From Hyphomonadaceae bacterium (lineage in GTDB: Bacteria; Pseudomonadota; Alphaproteobacteria; Caulobacterales; Aquidulcibacteraceae), in the NCBI GenBank assembly GCA_016791385.1, contig JAEUMR010000009.1, positions 37,911 to 101,910 on the forward strand: 64,000 bases of DNA, in the 5' to 3' direction. Below the pieces are notes generated by a model. It was not told the DNA's origin, did not search any database, and saw only the letters and a list, made by a program, of their open reading frames with translations. Every line of letters starts with the position of its first letter. Position 1 is the first letter of the stretch. This document shows, piece by piece, positions 10,201 to 18,387 of this stretch. Position numbers and translations under genes: made by a program.

Positions 10201-10859
10201 ACGATTTGGAGGCGATTTGGGCCGCCGCGGTGTGGCCAGCGCTTGCGTTTACGGCGCTCGCACTGTGGGCGCTTTTCAATCCGTGGTGGGGTCTCCATCC
10301 GGCGCACATCGCCGGCTTGCCGAGCGCGATCATCGCCCTCGCCGTGTTCGCGCTCGCCGCCTGGATGAGCCTTGCGGGGCGCAACGTTCCTTATGTTCGC
10401 CGCGAGGACTGGTTCAGCCGCGTCGCTCTCGTCGCCGCGATCGGTCACCTTTTTGTCGCCGCGACACTGATCGTGCGTTGGTCCAACCACCCCGCGGACA
10501 TGCCAAGCGCAGCGACAACCAGCGTGGAGATGTGGACTTACTCCGCCGTGTGGGCGCTGTTCGGCGCGGCGGTATTCTGGGAGGGCATGCGCCGCGGCAG
10601 CGCCATGTTGCGCTGGATCGGCTTGGTCTTGCTGCTGATCACGACGGCGAAAGTGTTCCTGTTCGACATGGCGAGGCTGAACGGGTTCGTGCGCGTGCTG
10701 TCATTCCTTGGCCTAGGTGTCGTGTTGCTCGCCATCGCTTGGGCCGCGCGCCGCTCCGGCAGTGGCGCGCCTCCGGCAACGTCCGCGCCAGACGCTTCGC
10801 CCCCGCCTACCCCAGCCGCGCGGCGTGAAAGGCGACATGATCGGCGACGAAGCTGGTGA
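7257..10859 (+). CDS. Large DUF2339 integral membrane protein
   Basis: A 1200-residue protein. It starts with a hydrophobic anchor (residues 1-15) and a short heptad-like stretch (TQRLAALEQRLDALI). A Pro/Glu-rich linker follows to about residue 130, and then more than 20 hydrophobic helices run to near residue 1165. The layout and the alternating W/G-rich helices (HPWWG repeated three times) match the DUF2339 family, whose function is unknown. A GAGGGG ribosome site precedes the ATG. The last 53 bases overlap the 3' end of the opposing fghA gene. The tail after the final helix is Pro/Arg-rich. Confidence 0.85.
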   Translation: MEWLIILALAAWAWWQAARIGALTQRLAALEQRLDALISVSPAPQSAAQAAAEPAAAEEPEPLLLVEVVQAEEEPLLLDTPVPTASNDSDSVLLLTEVAPEDLPIPYPPAAATPPPRVVRQRGRRLEQWLAENGLAWLGGGALALGAIFLVSFAAQQAWFTPQVQLICALALGLGLIGASEWARRSARLGAGSTLVAAMLAGAGVVALYATIWGGHALYGLIGPSTAAILLTVCACVLAGLALLHGQALGVLAIVMAMLTPTFASMGQWPPIGLTLYLCFVGAAGFGLAALQRWAWAGAAALLGLYFWFAQAIGADEIRRALALASFAALGGSALAFRRPLPGPDETRLGLSWRVAHASVPAAALGVSSVLLLWAWLAAAAAPLGAVSAPAWVGAMFVALAAASVRARTAPPATFTVAVVSLVLGFIAYVQARYVALGNDFYPFILFASLAIMLAALGAKPHRSGRRLIAATGALGAAVLTALAASTRSEWHSLAAWAALFSGSAILYAAAHLVSRDVNAPKTSAAVSYWAGAAGVLALLGVESAFGANLRAAADAAFAALFAAGYIWRRWSMLSNTALAAAAFAIAHALSADMIGPALANAGGLAFALVIYALSAALLLLASRFMLDAKSGDEFAGEALSASAIIVALIGVFVGLRWLATTTGGALDAFTESTLRALTLLASGLVLAPRPGHRGGLISAWRGHVLMALGLLYVLLAPVLADHPWWGPTPARIVGPPLFDTLALALAAPAALALGAAARLYSHQRIAARIYAACGGALALIWALTETRRLFHGTAMDTAPLGLFEGACYALIFLGGALAIALAGRMRVSATLAAAFTHDLAAITRACAWAGIAVSALVFLIARHPWWGAHIAADTNALETLLAVLAQAVAVVLALYLGRALSHARPLEATRFAAAAAAIMFAWSCGHAAIRWFAQRGYMDDGAPLTSLEGFAHALWPLALVLVGSDITERAPGRDSVRYYVYDLEAIWAAAVWPALAFTALALWALFNPWWGLHPAHIAGLPSAIIALAVFALAAWMSLAGRNVPYVRREDWFSRVALVAAIGHLFVAATLIVRWSNHPADMPSAATTSVEMWTYSAVWALFGAAVFWEGMRRGSAMLRWIGLVLLLITTAKVFLFDMARLNGFVRVLSFLGLGVVLLAIAWAARRSGSGAPPATSAPDASPPPTPAARRERRHDRRRSW

Positions 10860-11634
10860 TGAAGAAGTACGAGTGATCGTACCCTTCATGCCGTCGCAGC
10901 GTCAGCTTCTGTCCCGCCTTCTGCGCCGCTTGCTCGAGCAGCTCCGGCTTCAATTGTGCTTCCAGGAATGAATCGGAAAGCCCCTGATCGACGAGAATAT
11001 CGTCGAACGGCGCAGCCTTCCCAGCCTCGATAAGCAGCGCTGCATCATGGCCGCGCCACGCCGCCTGATCGGCGCCCAGATAGGCGTTGAAGGCCTTCTC
11101 ACCCCATGCGCAGCGCGTCGGCGACGCAATGGGCGAGAAAGCTGAAACGCTGCGAAAGAGACTTGGGTGCTTCATCGCCAGCGTCAGCGCGCCGTGGCCG
11201 CCCATCGAGTGGCCGAACAGCGAGCGCCGCGGCGCCAGCGGAAACCCGCTTTCGACCGCGGCGACCAGGTCGCGCGTGATGTAGCTCTCCATCTTGAAAT
11301 GGCTCGCCCACGGCGCCTGCGTCGCATCGACGTAGAAGCCCGCGCCCTGGCCCAGATCATAGGCGGCGTCATCGGCCACCCCCTCGCCGCGCGGGGACGT
11401 ATCAGGCGCGACGATCGCCACACCCGCCTGCGCCGCGGCGCCATAGGCGCCCGCCTTGGTGGTGAAGTTATCTTCGGTGCAGGTGAGCCCCGAAAGCCAG
11501 ATCAGGTACGCAAACGGCCCCGCCCCCGGCGGCACAAACACCGAGTAGCGCATCGCCGTTCCGGTCGATGCGCTCTGGTGCTGCGCGTATGTGAGCGTGC
11601 CGCCGTGCACGCGATGCTGAGCGCGGATGTCCAT
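10807..11634 (-). CDS. fghA: S-formylglutathione hydrolase
   Basis: 275 residues, the usual length for this esterase-D family serine hydrolase. It hydrolyses S-formylglutathione to formate and glutathione, the second step of glutathione-dependent formaldehyde oxidation in the cytosol. The nucleophile elbow is GHSMGGHGAL, and the YDHSYFFI segment near the C-terminus holds the catalytic His. The start at 11634 (MDIRAQHRVHGGTL) is supported by AAGGAG seven bases upstream; the frame extends to 11658, but that start lacks a site. No formaldehyde dehydrogenase gene is adjacent. The VOC protein gene lies 56 bp upstream on the same strand. Confidence 0.93.
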   Translation of the reverse strand: MDIRAQHRVHGGTLTYAQHQSASTGTAMRYSVFVPPGAGPFAYLIWLSGLTCTEDNFTTKAGAYGAAAQAGVAIVAPDTSPRGEGVADDAAYDLGQGAGFYVDATQAPWASHFKMESYITRDLVAAVESGFPLAPRRSLFGHSMGGHGALTLAMKHPSLFRSVSAFSPIASPTRCAWGEKAFNAYLGADQAAWRGHDAALLIEAGKAAPFDDILVDQGLSDSFLEAQLKPELLEQAAQKAGQKLTLRRHEGYDHSYFFITSFVADHVAFHAARLG

Positions 11635-11667
11635 GAGGTTCTCCTTAGCCCCGGACATAGCGCAAGC

Positions 11668-11687
11668 GCGCGCTGGCGCCAGCGCGC
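11668..11687. repeat. Perfect 20-bp palindrome between VOC gene and fghA
   Basis: GCGCGCTGGC followed by its exact reverse complement. It lies just after the VOC gene stop and before the fghA ribosome site on the minus strand. It could act as an attenuating hairpin or a protein-binding site. It is not followed by a T-run, so a rho-independent terminator is not well supported. Confidence 0.4.
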
Positions 11688-11690
11688 CTG

Positions 11691-12071
11691 CTACTTTTGG
11701 CGCTCGGTCCAGTAGAGCGCGATCTTGTTGCCGTCGAGATCGCGGAAGTACGAGAACTCGCCGAACGCGCCACGCGGGCCCGGCTTGCCCTCACATGTGC
11801 CGCCGAGCGCGAGCGCTTTCTCATAGATGCGCTGGACGTCTTCCTTGCTGTCGACATTGATCGCCAGCATGTTGCCGTTGCCGATCGTCGCCGCTTCCTT
11901 GTTGTACGGGCGCGTGACCATGATCATCGCGCCTTGGCCCAGGCGATACATTTGTCCTTGCGGCGTCGGAAACAGCCGCTTGCCGCCGAGTTCAGGCGCA
12001 AGCGCATCGTAGAACGCGCACGCGCGGTCGAAATCATTGGTGCCAAGACAGACGTAGCCGAGCTGGGCCAT
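11691..12071 (-). CDS. VOC (glyoxalase/bleomycin resistance) family protein
   Basis: 126 residues with the beta-alpha-beta-beta-beta VOC layout: LGYVCLGTNDFDRACAFYDAL at the start and the GEFSYFRDLDGNKIALY closing strand with the typical metal-site glutamate/aspartate region. Family members range from glyoxalases to dioxygenases, and no substrate can be assigned. Being just upstream of fghA it may belong to a small detoxification unit, but that is only inference. Confidence 0.85.
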   Translation of the reverse strand: MAQLGYVCLGTNDFDRACAFYDALAPELGGKRLFPTPQGQMYRLGQGAMIMVTRPYNKEAATIGNGNMLAINVDSKEDVQRIYEKALALGGTCEGKPGPRGAFGEFSYFRDLDGNKIALYWTERQK

Positions 12072-12162
12072 AGCGTTTCACTCCCTCGCCGCTAGAACGC
12101 GGATTGACGCGGACTTTGGCCGCGCAGGGCGAAGCGTCAAGCTGCCGTAGCGTGCGGGGCGC

Positions 12163-12714
12163 TTATTGCGCCGCCGCCGGCGCGCTGGCTTCGGCGGGCG
12201 CCGCTTCCGCCTCGGGCTGCTCGGCAGATGCTGGCGTTGGTTCGTTTGTGGCCGCCACCACTTCTGGCGCCGGCAACGTCGCCATCCACTGCACACCCGC
12301 GCCCATGTTGGGATCGCTCGGCGTACGGCCGGCGATAATCTCCTCGCTCAGCCCGCCCCAGATCGGCGCCGCATATGGCTGAAACAAGCGTACTGCGAGA
12401 TCCTGATCGCACAGACTGCGCTCAACGCAGATCTGCAGCGCATCGTAGAAATCGAGCGTGACCCAAAGATCGTGGCCCTCAAACGGCGTGCCGTTGTTGG
12501 CGGCGTCCATCACGCGCTGCCGCGCCGCCAGGCGCTCGGAGCTGTTGAACATCTCGAAGAGCTGGAAAGTCTGGACGACGCGCGCGTCCTCCATCTTCGC
12601 GACTTCCTCGTCGTAGGTTTTCAGCGCCTGATAGCCGCCGAACACCGCCGCGCCGATGCCGACCCACGTGCCAAGCACGCCCGACCATTGGGCCAAGCCC
12701 ATACGTTCCGCCAT
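12163..12714 (-). CDS. Membrane-anchored hypothetical protein with Ala/Pro/Glu-rich tail
   Basis: 183 residues. One hydrophobic helix (about residues 10-30, WSGVLGTWVGIGAAVFGGY) is followed by a charged helical region with DEEVAKMEDARVVQTF and a second conserved-looking segment with two cysteines (ICVERSLC, about residues 95-102). The last 30 residues are a low-complexity Ala/Glu/Pro tail. I do not recognise the family. It is not SdhB, lacking three Cys clusters, although it sits where sdhB would be expected, 85 bp after sdhA. Confidence 0.7.
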   Translation of the reverse strand: MAERMGLAQWSGVLGTWVGIGAAVFGGYQALKTYDEEVAKMEDARVVQTFQLFEMFNSSERLAARQRVMDAANNGTPFEGHDLWVTLDFYDALQICVERSLCDQDLAVRLFQPYAAPIWGGLSEEIIAGRTPSDPNMGAGVQWMATLPAPEVVAATNEPTPASAEQPEAEAAPAEASAPAAAQ

Positions 12715-12799
12715 GATGATCTCCCCTCCGCCTGGAGGGGAGCCTAGTTGACGGCGCCTGGATACTCAATCGCCGCCGAGCGTGCGATGCGCGTAAGCC

Positions 12800-14587
12800 T
12801 CAATACACCCGCTTCTTCGGCGGGATCGGCTCGATCTCGTTGGTCATCGTGTAGGAATGCACCGGACGATAATCGATCGTCGCTTGCCCGCTCTTCATGT
12901 CGAGCCAGGCCAGCGTGTGCTTCATCCAGTGCTCGTCGTCGCGCTCGGGGAAATCCTCGCGCGCATGCGCGCCGCGGCTTTCGGTGCGGTTGGCTGCGCC
13001 GGTGACGGTGACGATCGCCTGCGCCATCAGGTTGTCGAACTCGAGCGTTTCGACAAGGTCGGTGTTCCAGACCATAGTGCGGTCGGTAATTTTCACGTCC
13101 GGCGCTTCGGCCCAAACCTGCGCCATACGCTGCACGCCTTCTTCCAGCACTGGGCCAGTGCGGTAGACCGCGCAGGTCTCCTGCATCGTGCGCTGCATCT
13201 TATCGCGCAGACGCGCCGTTGGCGTGCCGCCATTGGCGTTGCGGAAGCGATCGAAGCGGGCGAGGTGATCATCGCCGGCGGTCTTCGGCAGATCAGCCTG
13301 GCTGGCGTTCGCTTTCAGCGCTTCGCCACAGCGCAGACCCACGGCGCGACCGAAAACGACAAGGTCGATCAGGGAGTTCGAGCCGAGACGATTGGCGCCG
13401 TGCACCGAAACGCACGCCGCTTCGCCCACCGCCATCAGACCCGGCACGATCGAGTCCGGATCGCCATTGGCCTTGGTCAGCACTTCGCCGTGATAGTTCG
13501 TCGGGATGCCGCCCATATTGTAGTGCACGGTCGGCAACACCGGGATCGGCTGACGCGTGACATCGACGCCAGCGAAGATTTTCGCGCTCTCGGAGATCCC
13601 CGGCAGGCGTTGGTGCAGCACTTTCGGATCGAGGTGATCGAGGTGCAGGTTGATGTGGTCCTTGTTGGGGCCGACACCGCGGCCCTCGCGGATTTCCAGC
13701 GTCATGGCGCGGCTGACCATGTCGCGCGGCGCCAGATCCTTCACCGTCGGCGCATAGCGCTCCATGAAGCGTTCGCCGTTCGAATTGGTGAGATAGCCGC
13801 CCTCGCCGCGCGCGCCTTCGGTGATGAGGCAGCCGGCCGGGAAGATGCCGGTGGGGTGGAATTGCACGAATTCCATATCCTGCAGCGGCAGACCCGCACG
13901 CAGCACCATGGCGCCGCCGTCGCCGGTGCAGGTGTGCGCCGAAGTGCAGGAGAGATAAGCGCGGCCGTAGCCGCCGGTGGCGAGCACGACGCGTTGGGCG
14001 CGGAAGCGGTGCAGCGAGCCGTCATCCAGCTTCCACGCCGTCACGCCGCGGCAGACGCCGTTTTCCATGATGAGGTCGAGCGCGAAATACTCGATGAAGA
14101 AATCCACGCTGTGACGCAGCGACTGGCCATACATCGTGTGCAGCATCGCGTGGCCGGTACGGTCGGCCGCCGCGCAGGTGCGCTGCACCGGCGCTTCGCC
14201 GTAATTGCGCGTCATGCCGCCAAAGGCGCGCTGATAGATCTTGCCTTCCTCGGTGCGCGAGAACGGCACGCCCCAGTGCTCGAGTTCATAAACCGCCGCT
14301 GGCGCGTTGCGCGTCAGGTACTCGATCGCGTCCTGATCGCCGAGCCAGTCCGACCCCTTCACGGTGTCGAACATGTGCCACTGCCATTTGTCCTCGCCCA
14401 TATTGCCGAGCGAGGCGGAGATGCCGCCTTGCGCCGCCACCGTGTGCGAGCGGGTCGGGAACACCTTGGTGACGCACGCCGTCTTCAAGCCGGCTTGCGC
14501 GCAACCAAGCGCCGCGCGAAGCCCTGACCCGCCGGCGCCGACAACAACGACGTCGAACGTGTGATCGATCCACGTATAGGCGGCCAA
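12800..14587 (-). CDS. sdhA: Succinate dehydrogenase flavoprotein subunit
   Basis: 595 residues, standard length. The N-terminal FAD motif is [15 protein letters not shown], and His48 within [13 protein letters not shown] is the expected covalent FAD attachment site. [12 protein letters not shown] and the GARGEGGYL segment form the dicarboxylate site. It oxidises succinate to fumarate in complex II/TCA cycle on the cytoplasmic face of the membrane. It follows sdhD by 3 bp. The normally next gene, sdhB, is not found here or elsewhere in the window. Confidence 0.97.
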   Translation of the reverse strand: MAAYTWIDHTFDVVVVGAGGSGLRAALGCAQAGLKTACVTKVFPTRSHTVAAQGGISASLGNMGEDKWQWHMFDTVKGSDWLGDQDAIEYLTRNAPAAVYELEHWGVPFSRTEEGKIYQRAFGGMTRNYGEAPVQRTCAAADRTGHAMLHTMYGQSLRHSVDFFIEYFALDLIMENGVCRGVTAWKLDDGSLHRFRAQRVVLATGGYGRAYLSCTSAHTCTGDGGAMVLRAGLPLQDMEFVQFHPTGIFPAGCLITEGARGEGGYLTNSNGERFMERYAPTVKDLAPRDMVSRAMTLEIREGRGVGPNKDHINLHLDHLDPKVLHQRLPGISESAKIFAGVDVTRQPIPVLPTVHYNMGGIPTNYHGEVLTKANGDPDSIVPGLMAVGEAACVSVHGANRLGSNSLIDLVVFGRAVGLRCGEALKANASQADLPKTAGDDHLARFDRFRNANGGTPTARLRDKMQRTMQETCAVYRTGPVLEEGVQRMAQVWAEAPDVKITDRTMVWNTDLVETLEFDNLMAQAIVTVTGAANRTESRGAHAREDFPERDDEHWMKHTLAWLDMKSGQATIDYRPVHSYTMTNEIEPIPPKKRVY

Positions 14588-14590
14588 GGC

Positions 14591-14989
14591 TTAGACTCCG
14601 AAATTCAGGTGCAGCACGGCGAAGACGGCGCCGGCGCCGAGCGCAAGCGGCACAAGCACGTTGAGCAGCATCAGCAAAATCTTGCTTGATGGCTTCTGGA
14701 TGTAATCAAGGATCACGTCCTGCATGCCGAGCGCCATGTGGTAGAGGCTGATGACGGTCAGAAGGATGACGCCAACCGCGTTTACGGGCTGCGCCAGAAA
14801 ATCGATCACCGAAAGATAGGTGCCTTCGCGCAGCGACAAAGCCGCGGCGATCACGAACCACAAGCTAAGGATCGCCAATGCGATCGATGTAAAGCGCATG
14901 GCGATGAAATGGCCGGTCCCTTCCCGCGCTGCGCCGTGGTGGCGCACGCGGCCGAGCGCGCTTCTCATGCTGCGATCAGACTGGGCCAT
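14591..14989 (-). CDS. sdhD: Succinate dehydrogenase membrane anchor subunit
   Basis: 132 residues with three hydrophobic helices (about 32-52, 60-85 and 105-128). GHFIAMRFTSIAL opens helix 1, and SLYHMALGMQDVILDYI in helix 2 carries the His and Asp expected at the haem/quinone region. It anchors the SdhAB catalytic part with SdhC and helps bind haem b and ubiquinone. It sits 3 bp downstream of sdhC. Confidence 0.93.
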   Translation of the reverse strand: MAQSDRSMRSALGRVRHHGAAREGTGHFIAMRFTSIALAILSLWFVIAAALSLREGTYLSVIDFLAQPVNAVGVILLTVISLYHMALGMQDVILDYIQKPSSKILLMLLNVLVPLALGAGAVFAVLHLNFGV

Positions 14990-14992
14990 CGG

Positions 14993-15391
14993 TCACGCTC
15001 CGAACGTCAGTAGCAGCCAGAGGCCGACAGGCGCGGCAACGGCGAAGAGAAGAGCGAACCAGGCGCTGGTGTCGGCATCGCCGGGGTTGAGCCCCGCGCC
15101 GGTGTCGAACACCAGATGCCGGATGCCGTTGGCAAGGTGATAGGCCAGCGACGCAACGATCAGATAAAGCACGATCTGTCCGTACCAGGCGGTCAGATGC
15201 GGCGCGATATACGCATAGGTCTCAGGCCCCGCGGCGGCGATCATCAGCCAAACCGCGAACAGGATCGCCGCACCATAAAGCGCAATGCCGGTGAACCGGT
15301 GCAGGATCGAGCTCAGCATCGTCACATGCCAACGCCAAATCTGCAGATGCGGCGATATGGGTCTGTCTTCCGGGCGGGTCACGCCGGCCAT
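14993..15391 (-). CDS. sdhC: Succinate dehydrogenase cytochrome b556 subunit
   Basis: 132 residues with three helices. The SPHLQIWRWHVTMLSSILHR segment and FTG are the SdhC signature (SPH...SIxHRxTG), and the second conserved part is YHLANGIRHLVFD, with the haem-ligand histidine. It is the first gene of sdhC-sdhD-sdhA, with GAGG upstream and a promoter-like pair in the 160-bp divergent region shared with the DUF885 gene. Confidence 0.95.
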   Translation of the reverse strand: MAGVTRPEDRPISPHLQIWRWHVTMLSSILHRFTGIALYGAAILFAVWLMIAAAGPETYAYIAPHLTAWYGQIVLYLIVASLAYHLANGIRHLVFDTGAGLNPGDADTSAWFALLFAVAAPVGLWLLLTFGA

Positions 15392-15436
15392 GGGAGCGCC
15401 TCTTGTCGCTGATAAAGCTGGGAATCTCGCGGCGAG

Positions 15437-15464
15437 ACATTACGGGCGCGCTTCCCCAAGTCAA
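15437..15464 (-). promoter_or_regulatory. Predicted sdh promoter
   Basis: On the minus strand TTGACT (15459-15464) is followed after 16 bases by TAATGT (15437-15442), about 45 bp before the sdhC start. This resembles a housekeeping sigma-70 promoter. It is a prediction from motif spacing only. Confidence 0.5.
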
Positions 15465-15553
15465 CCAAACCGATTGCCGCGCCAGCCGTCGAATGCCCGG
15501 CGCGCGGGTGACATGGCCATGCTAGCGTTTGCGCCAGTTCTGGGGGACTTGTG

Positions 15554-17320
15554 ATGCTTCGCACCTTTGCCGCCATTGGCGCTATTCTGGCCGTAACCGT
15601 GGCCGCCGCTCCGGCCCACGCCCAGTCCAGCGCTGACCGTCAGCTCAGCGCCCTGATTGCCCGGGACGAACAGCTTGAGCGGCGCTACGATCCGCTGACG
15701 TCCGCCAGCGAGGGAGACCGGGCAGCGCTGCGCCTGCTGCCGGACGTCTCCCGTGACACCGAACTTGCCGCCCGCGCCGAATTCGCCTCGCTTCGAGCTC
15801 AGGTCGAGCGCGTCGATGCGCGCCGGCTCTCACCGGAAGGCGCACTCAACCGTCAGTATCTGCTCCGCTCGCTCGGCCTCGCGATCGAGCGCGCCGATCT
15901 CGACTTTAGCCGCGCTCCCATCAGCAATGGCGGTGGCTTCTTCACGCTGGGCGACTATCTCGCTTACACAACGCCGATCCAATCGGCCGCCGACGCGGAG
16001 GCCTGGATCGCACGCCTCGAAGCCCTGCCGCGCTACTATCAGCAGAGCATCACCAACGCGCGCCGCGGCATTGCCACTGGCTACACCCAGCCGCGCATCG
16101 TCGTTGACCGCGCGCTCGATACGGCGCGGGCGCAAGTCGCAACCATGACGACCACATTGATGACGCCGTTGGCGCGCATGCCGGTTTCCATTCCAGCGGC
16201 GCAGCAGGAGAGCTACCGTACGCGTGCCCGCGCGGTCATCGAACAAAACATCCTGCCGGCCCACCGCGAAGCCATCGCCTTCATGGAGAACGAGTACCTG
16301 CCCGCCGCCCGCACGGGCCTTGGTCTGCGCTCCGTTCCGGGCGGCGAGGCGATGTACCGCTTTCTGATCCGTGCGCACACGACGACGGACATGTCACCCG
16401 AGGACATTCATCAGCTCGGCCTTTCCGAAGTCGTGCGAATCCGCGCGGCGATGGAGCGTGAGATCGCCTCCAGCGGTTTCCACGGTGATTTCGCCGCATT
16501 CCAGCGCTTCCTGCGCACGGACCCGCAATTTTACGCCAGTTCGCCCGAGGACTTGGTCGAGAAGGCTTCCGAGATCGCCAAGCGCGCGGACGATCAGCTG
16601 CCGCGCCTGTTCGGCACGCTGCCACGCCTGCCTTACGGCGTGCGCGTGATCCCCGCTGAATCGGCCGAAGGTTCGACCACCGCCTACTACACCCAAGGCA
16701 GTCCCGCGCTTGGCATGGCCGGCGCCTATTGGGTCAACACCACGCACCTCGATCAGCGCCCGCTCTACGAATTGCCGGCGCTGACTTTGCATGAAGCCGT
16801 GCCCGGCCATCACCTGCAGATCGCACGTGCGCAAGAGCTGAGCGAACTTCCCTATTTTCGGCGCAACGCATTCGTGACCGCCTTCGTCGAAGGCTGGGGC
16901 CTTTACGCGGAATCACTCGGCGAAGACATGGGCATGTACCGTACGCCGTATGAGCGCTTCGGCCGTCTCTCGTACGAAATGTGGCGCGCTTGCCGCCTCG
17001 TCGCCGACACCGGCATCCACTGGATGGGCTGGGACATCGAACAAGCTCGCCGCTGCTTTGCGGAAAACAGCGCGCTCTCGCCGCACAACATCCAGACCGA
17101 ACTGGAGCGTTACATCGCCGATCCGGGTCAGGCGCTGGCGTACAAGATCGGCGAACTGCGTCTGCAGTCGCTGCGCCGCGAAGCGACCCAGACGCTGGGC
17201 GAGCGGTTTGACATCCGCCAATTCCACGACGTGGTGCTCGGCGCCGGCCCGCTGCCGCTTGACGTGCTGGAAACGCGCGTGCGCAGCTGGGTGGCGGAAC
17301 GGCAGAGGGCGGCGAACTAG
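15554..17320 (+). CDS. DUF885 family secreted metallopeptidase-like protein
   Basis: 588 residues with a clear signal peptide (MLRTFAAIGAILAV... ending in AHA about residue 23), so exported. The DUF885 hallmark HEAVPGHH occupies residues 413-420, an HExxxGH zinc-binding arrangement, followed by the EGWGLYAESL glutamate motif. Related proteins are periplasmic or lipoprotein peptidases of largely unknown substrate. GTG at 15551 immediately precedes the ATG and either could be the start. It is divergent from sdhC. Confidence 0.9.
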   Translation: MLRTFAAIGAILAVTVAAAPAHAQSSADRQLSALIARDEQLERRYDPLTSASEGDRAALRLLPDVSRDTELAARAEFASLRAQVERVDARRLSPEGALNRQYLLRSLGLAIERADLDFSRAPISNGGGFFTLGDYLAYTTPIQSAADAEAWIARLEALPRYYQQSITNARRGIATGYTQPRIVVDRALDTARAQVATMTTTLMTPLARMPVSIPAAQQESYRTRARAVIEQNILPAHREAIAFMENEYLPAARTGLGLRSVPGGEAMYRFLIRAHTTTDMSPEDIHQLGLSEVVRIRAAMEREIASSGFHGDFAAFQRFLRTDPQFYASSPEDLVEKASEIAKRADDQLPRLFGTLPRLPYGVRVIPAESAEGSTTAYYTQGSPALGMAGAYWVNTTHLDQRPLYELPALTLHEAVPGHHLQIARAQELSELPYFRRNAFVTAFVEGWGLYAESLGEDMGMYRTPYERFGRLSYEMWRACRLVADTGIHWMGWDIEQARRCFAENSALSPHNIQTELERYIADPGQALAYKIGELRLQSLRREATQTLGERFDIRQFHDVVLGAGPLPLDVLETRVRSWVAERQRAAN

Positions 17321-17330
17321 GCGCTGTCCC

Positions 17331-18383
17331 TCAGGTGAAGTGCCGCTTGGGGATTGCCGCCCAATAGTCGAAGTCCAGCACCACGTGCTCGGCGTAGCCG
17401 CCGTCGTCGACCTTGTAGGTGAAAGCGTGCGCGGATTGGTTCTTCAGCGCCACCAGGCGCAGCCGCAGTGCGCCGGCGTGGCCGAGGTCTTCCTTGTCGA
17501 GCACTTCGGTCCACGCATAGAGCGTGTCGCCTGCGAACAGCGGATTGACGTGGCGCCCGCCATTGATCGCCAGCACGTAAGCGGCGTTGGCGAGGCCATT
17601 GAACGCCAGCGCGCGCGCCAGCGAGATGGCGACGCCGCCATAGATCAAGCGTTTGCCGAAGCGCGAACCCTGCTGCGCGAAGGCGTCGAAATGCACCTTC
17701 GCCGTGTTCTGATAGAGGCGCGTGGCGATCTGGTGCTCGGCCTCTTCCACGGTCATGCCGTCGACGTGGTCGATCTTCTCGCCGATCTCGTAATCCTCAA
17801 ACGTGTGCGGCGAACCGGCGAGCGTGTAATCGTAGGTCGAGAAATCGAGTGACGGCGGCAAGATCAACTCGGAGCCCTTGACGGCCGGCGCTGGCGTCTT
17901 CGGCGGCGCGTCTTCGACGGCGGCGCCGGCGTCGCGCTTGTTCACCATCACCCAGCGCACATAAGAGAGCACCGGCTCGCCGTCCTGGTTGAAGCCATCG
18001 GTGCGAACCGTGACGACGCCCGTCTTGCCGTTCGAGTTTTGCTTGACGCCCAGCACCTCGGACACCGAGTTCAGCGTATCGCCCGGATAGACCGGGGCGA
18101 GAAAGCGCCCCTCCGCATAGCCAAGATTGGCGACCGCATTGAGCGAGATGTCCGGGACGGTCTTGCCGAACACGGTGTGAAACACCAGCAGCGGATCGAC
18201 CGGCGCACCCGGCAGGCCGCAATTCTGCGCGAACGTGTCGGCCGAGAACAACGCGTAGCGCGAGCCCGTCAGCGCCACATTGAGCGCCACATCGCCCTCC
18301 GTCAGCGTCCGCGGCGTCGCATGATCGATGCGCTGGCCAGGGCGAAAATCTTCGAGGAAATTGCCAGGATTGGATTTGGTCAT
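17331..18383 (-). CDS. mch: Mesaconyl-CoA hydratase (double hot-dog MaoC family)
   Basis: 350 residues with two MaoC-like hot-dog halves (about 10-155 and 180-340). The opening KSNPGNFLEDFRPGQ, HATPRTLTEGDVALN, the FGKTVPDISLNAVANLGYAE stretch and LSYVRWVMVNKRD are what I know from mesaconyl-C1-CoA hydratase of the ethylmalonyl-CoA pathway, which hydrates mesaconyl-CoA to beta-methylmalyl-CoA during acetate assimilation. The ATG at 18383 starts 4 bp after the lyase-family gene; a frame extension to 18404 would overlap that gene. Symbol follows the Rhodobacter usage. Confidence 0.8.
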   Translation of the reverse strand: MTKSNPGNFLEDFRPGQRIDHATPRTLTEGDVALNVALTGSRYALFSADTFAQNCGLPGAPVDPLLVFHTVFGKTVPDISLNAVANLGYAEGRFLAPVYPGDTLNSVSEVLGVKQNSNGKTGVVTVRTDGFNQDGEPVLSYVRWVMVNKRDAGAAVEDAPPKTPAPAVKGSELILPPSLDFSTYDYTLAGSPHTFEDYEIGEKIDHVDGMTVEEAEHQIATRLYQNTAKVHFDAFAQQGSRFGKRLIYGGVAISLARALAFNGLANAAYVLAINGGRHVNPLFAGDTLYAWTEVLDKEDLGHAGALRLRLVALKNQSAHAFTYKVDDGGYAEHVVLDFDYWAAIPKRHFT

Positions 18384-18387
18384 TGCA

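Noticed and set aside
12163-12714. Candidate SdhB at the expected operon position
   Set aside because: The protein lacks the Cys clusters of SdhB and has an N-terminal membrane helix and low-complexity tail.
12857-14527. 556-residue open frame on the plus strand
   Set aside because: It lies fully antisense to sdhA and is Arg/His/Ala-rich, as expected of a GC-rich shadow frame.
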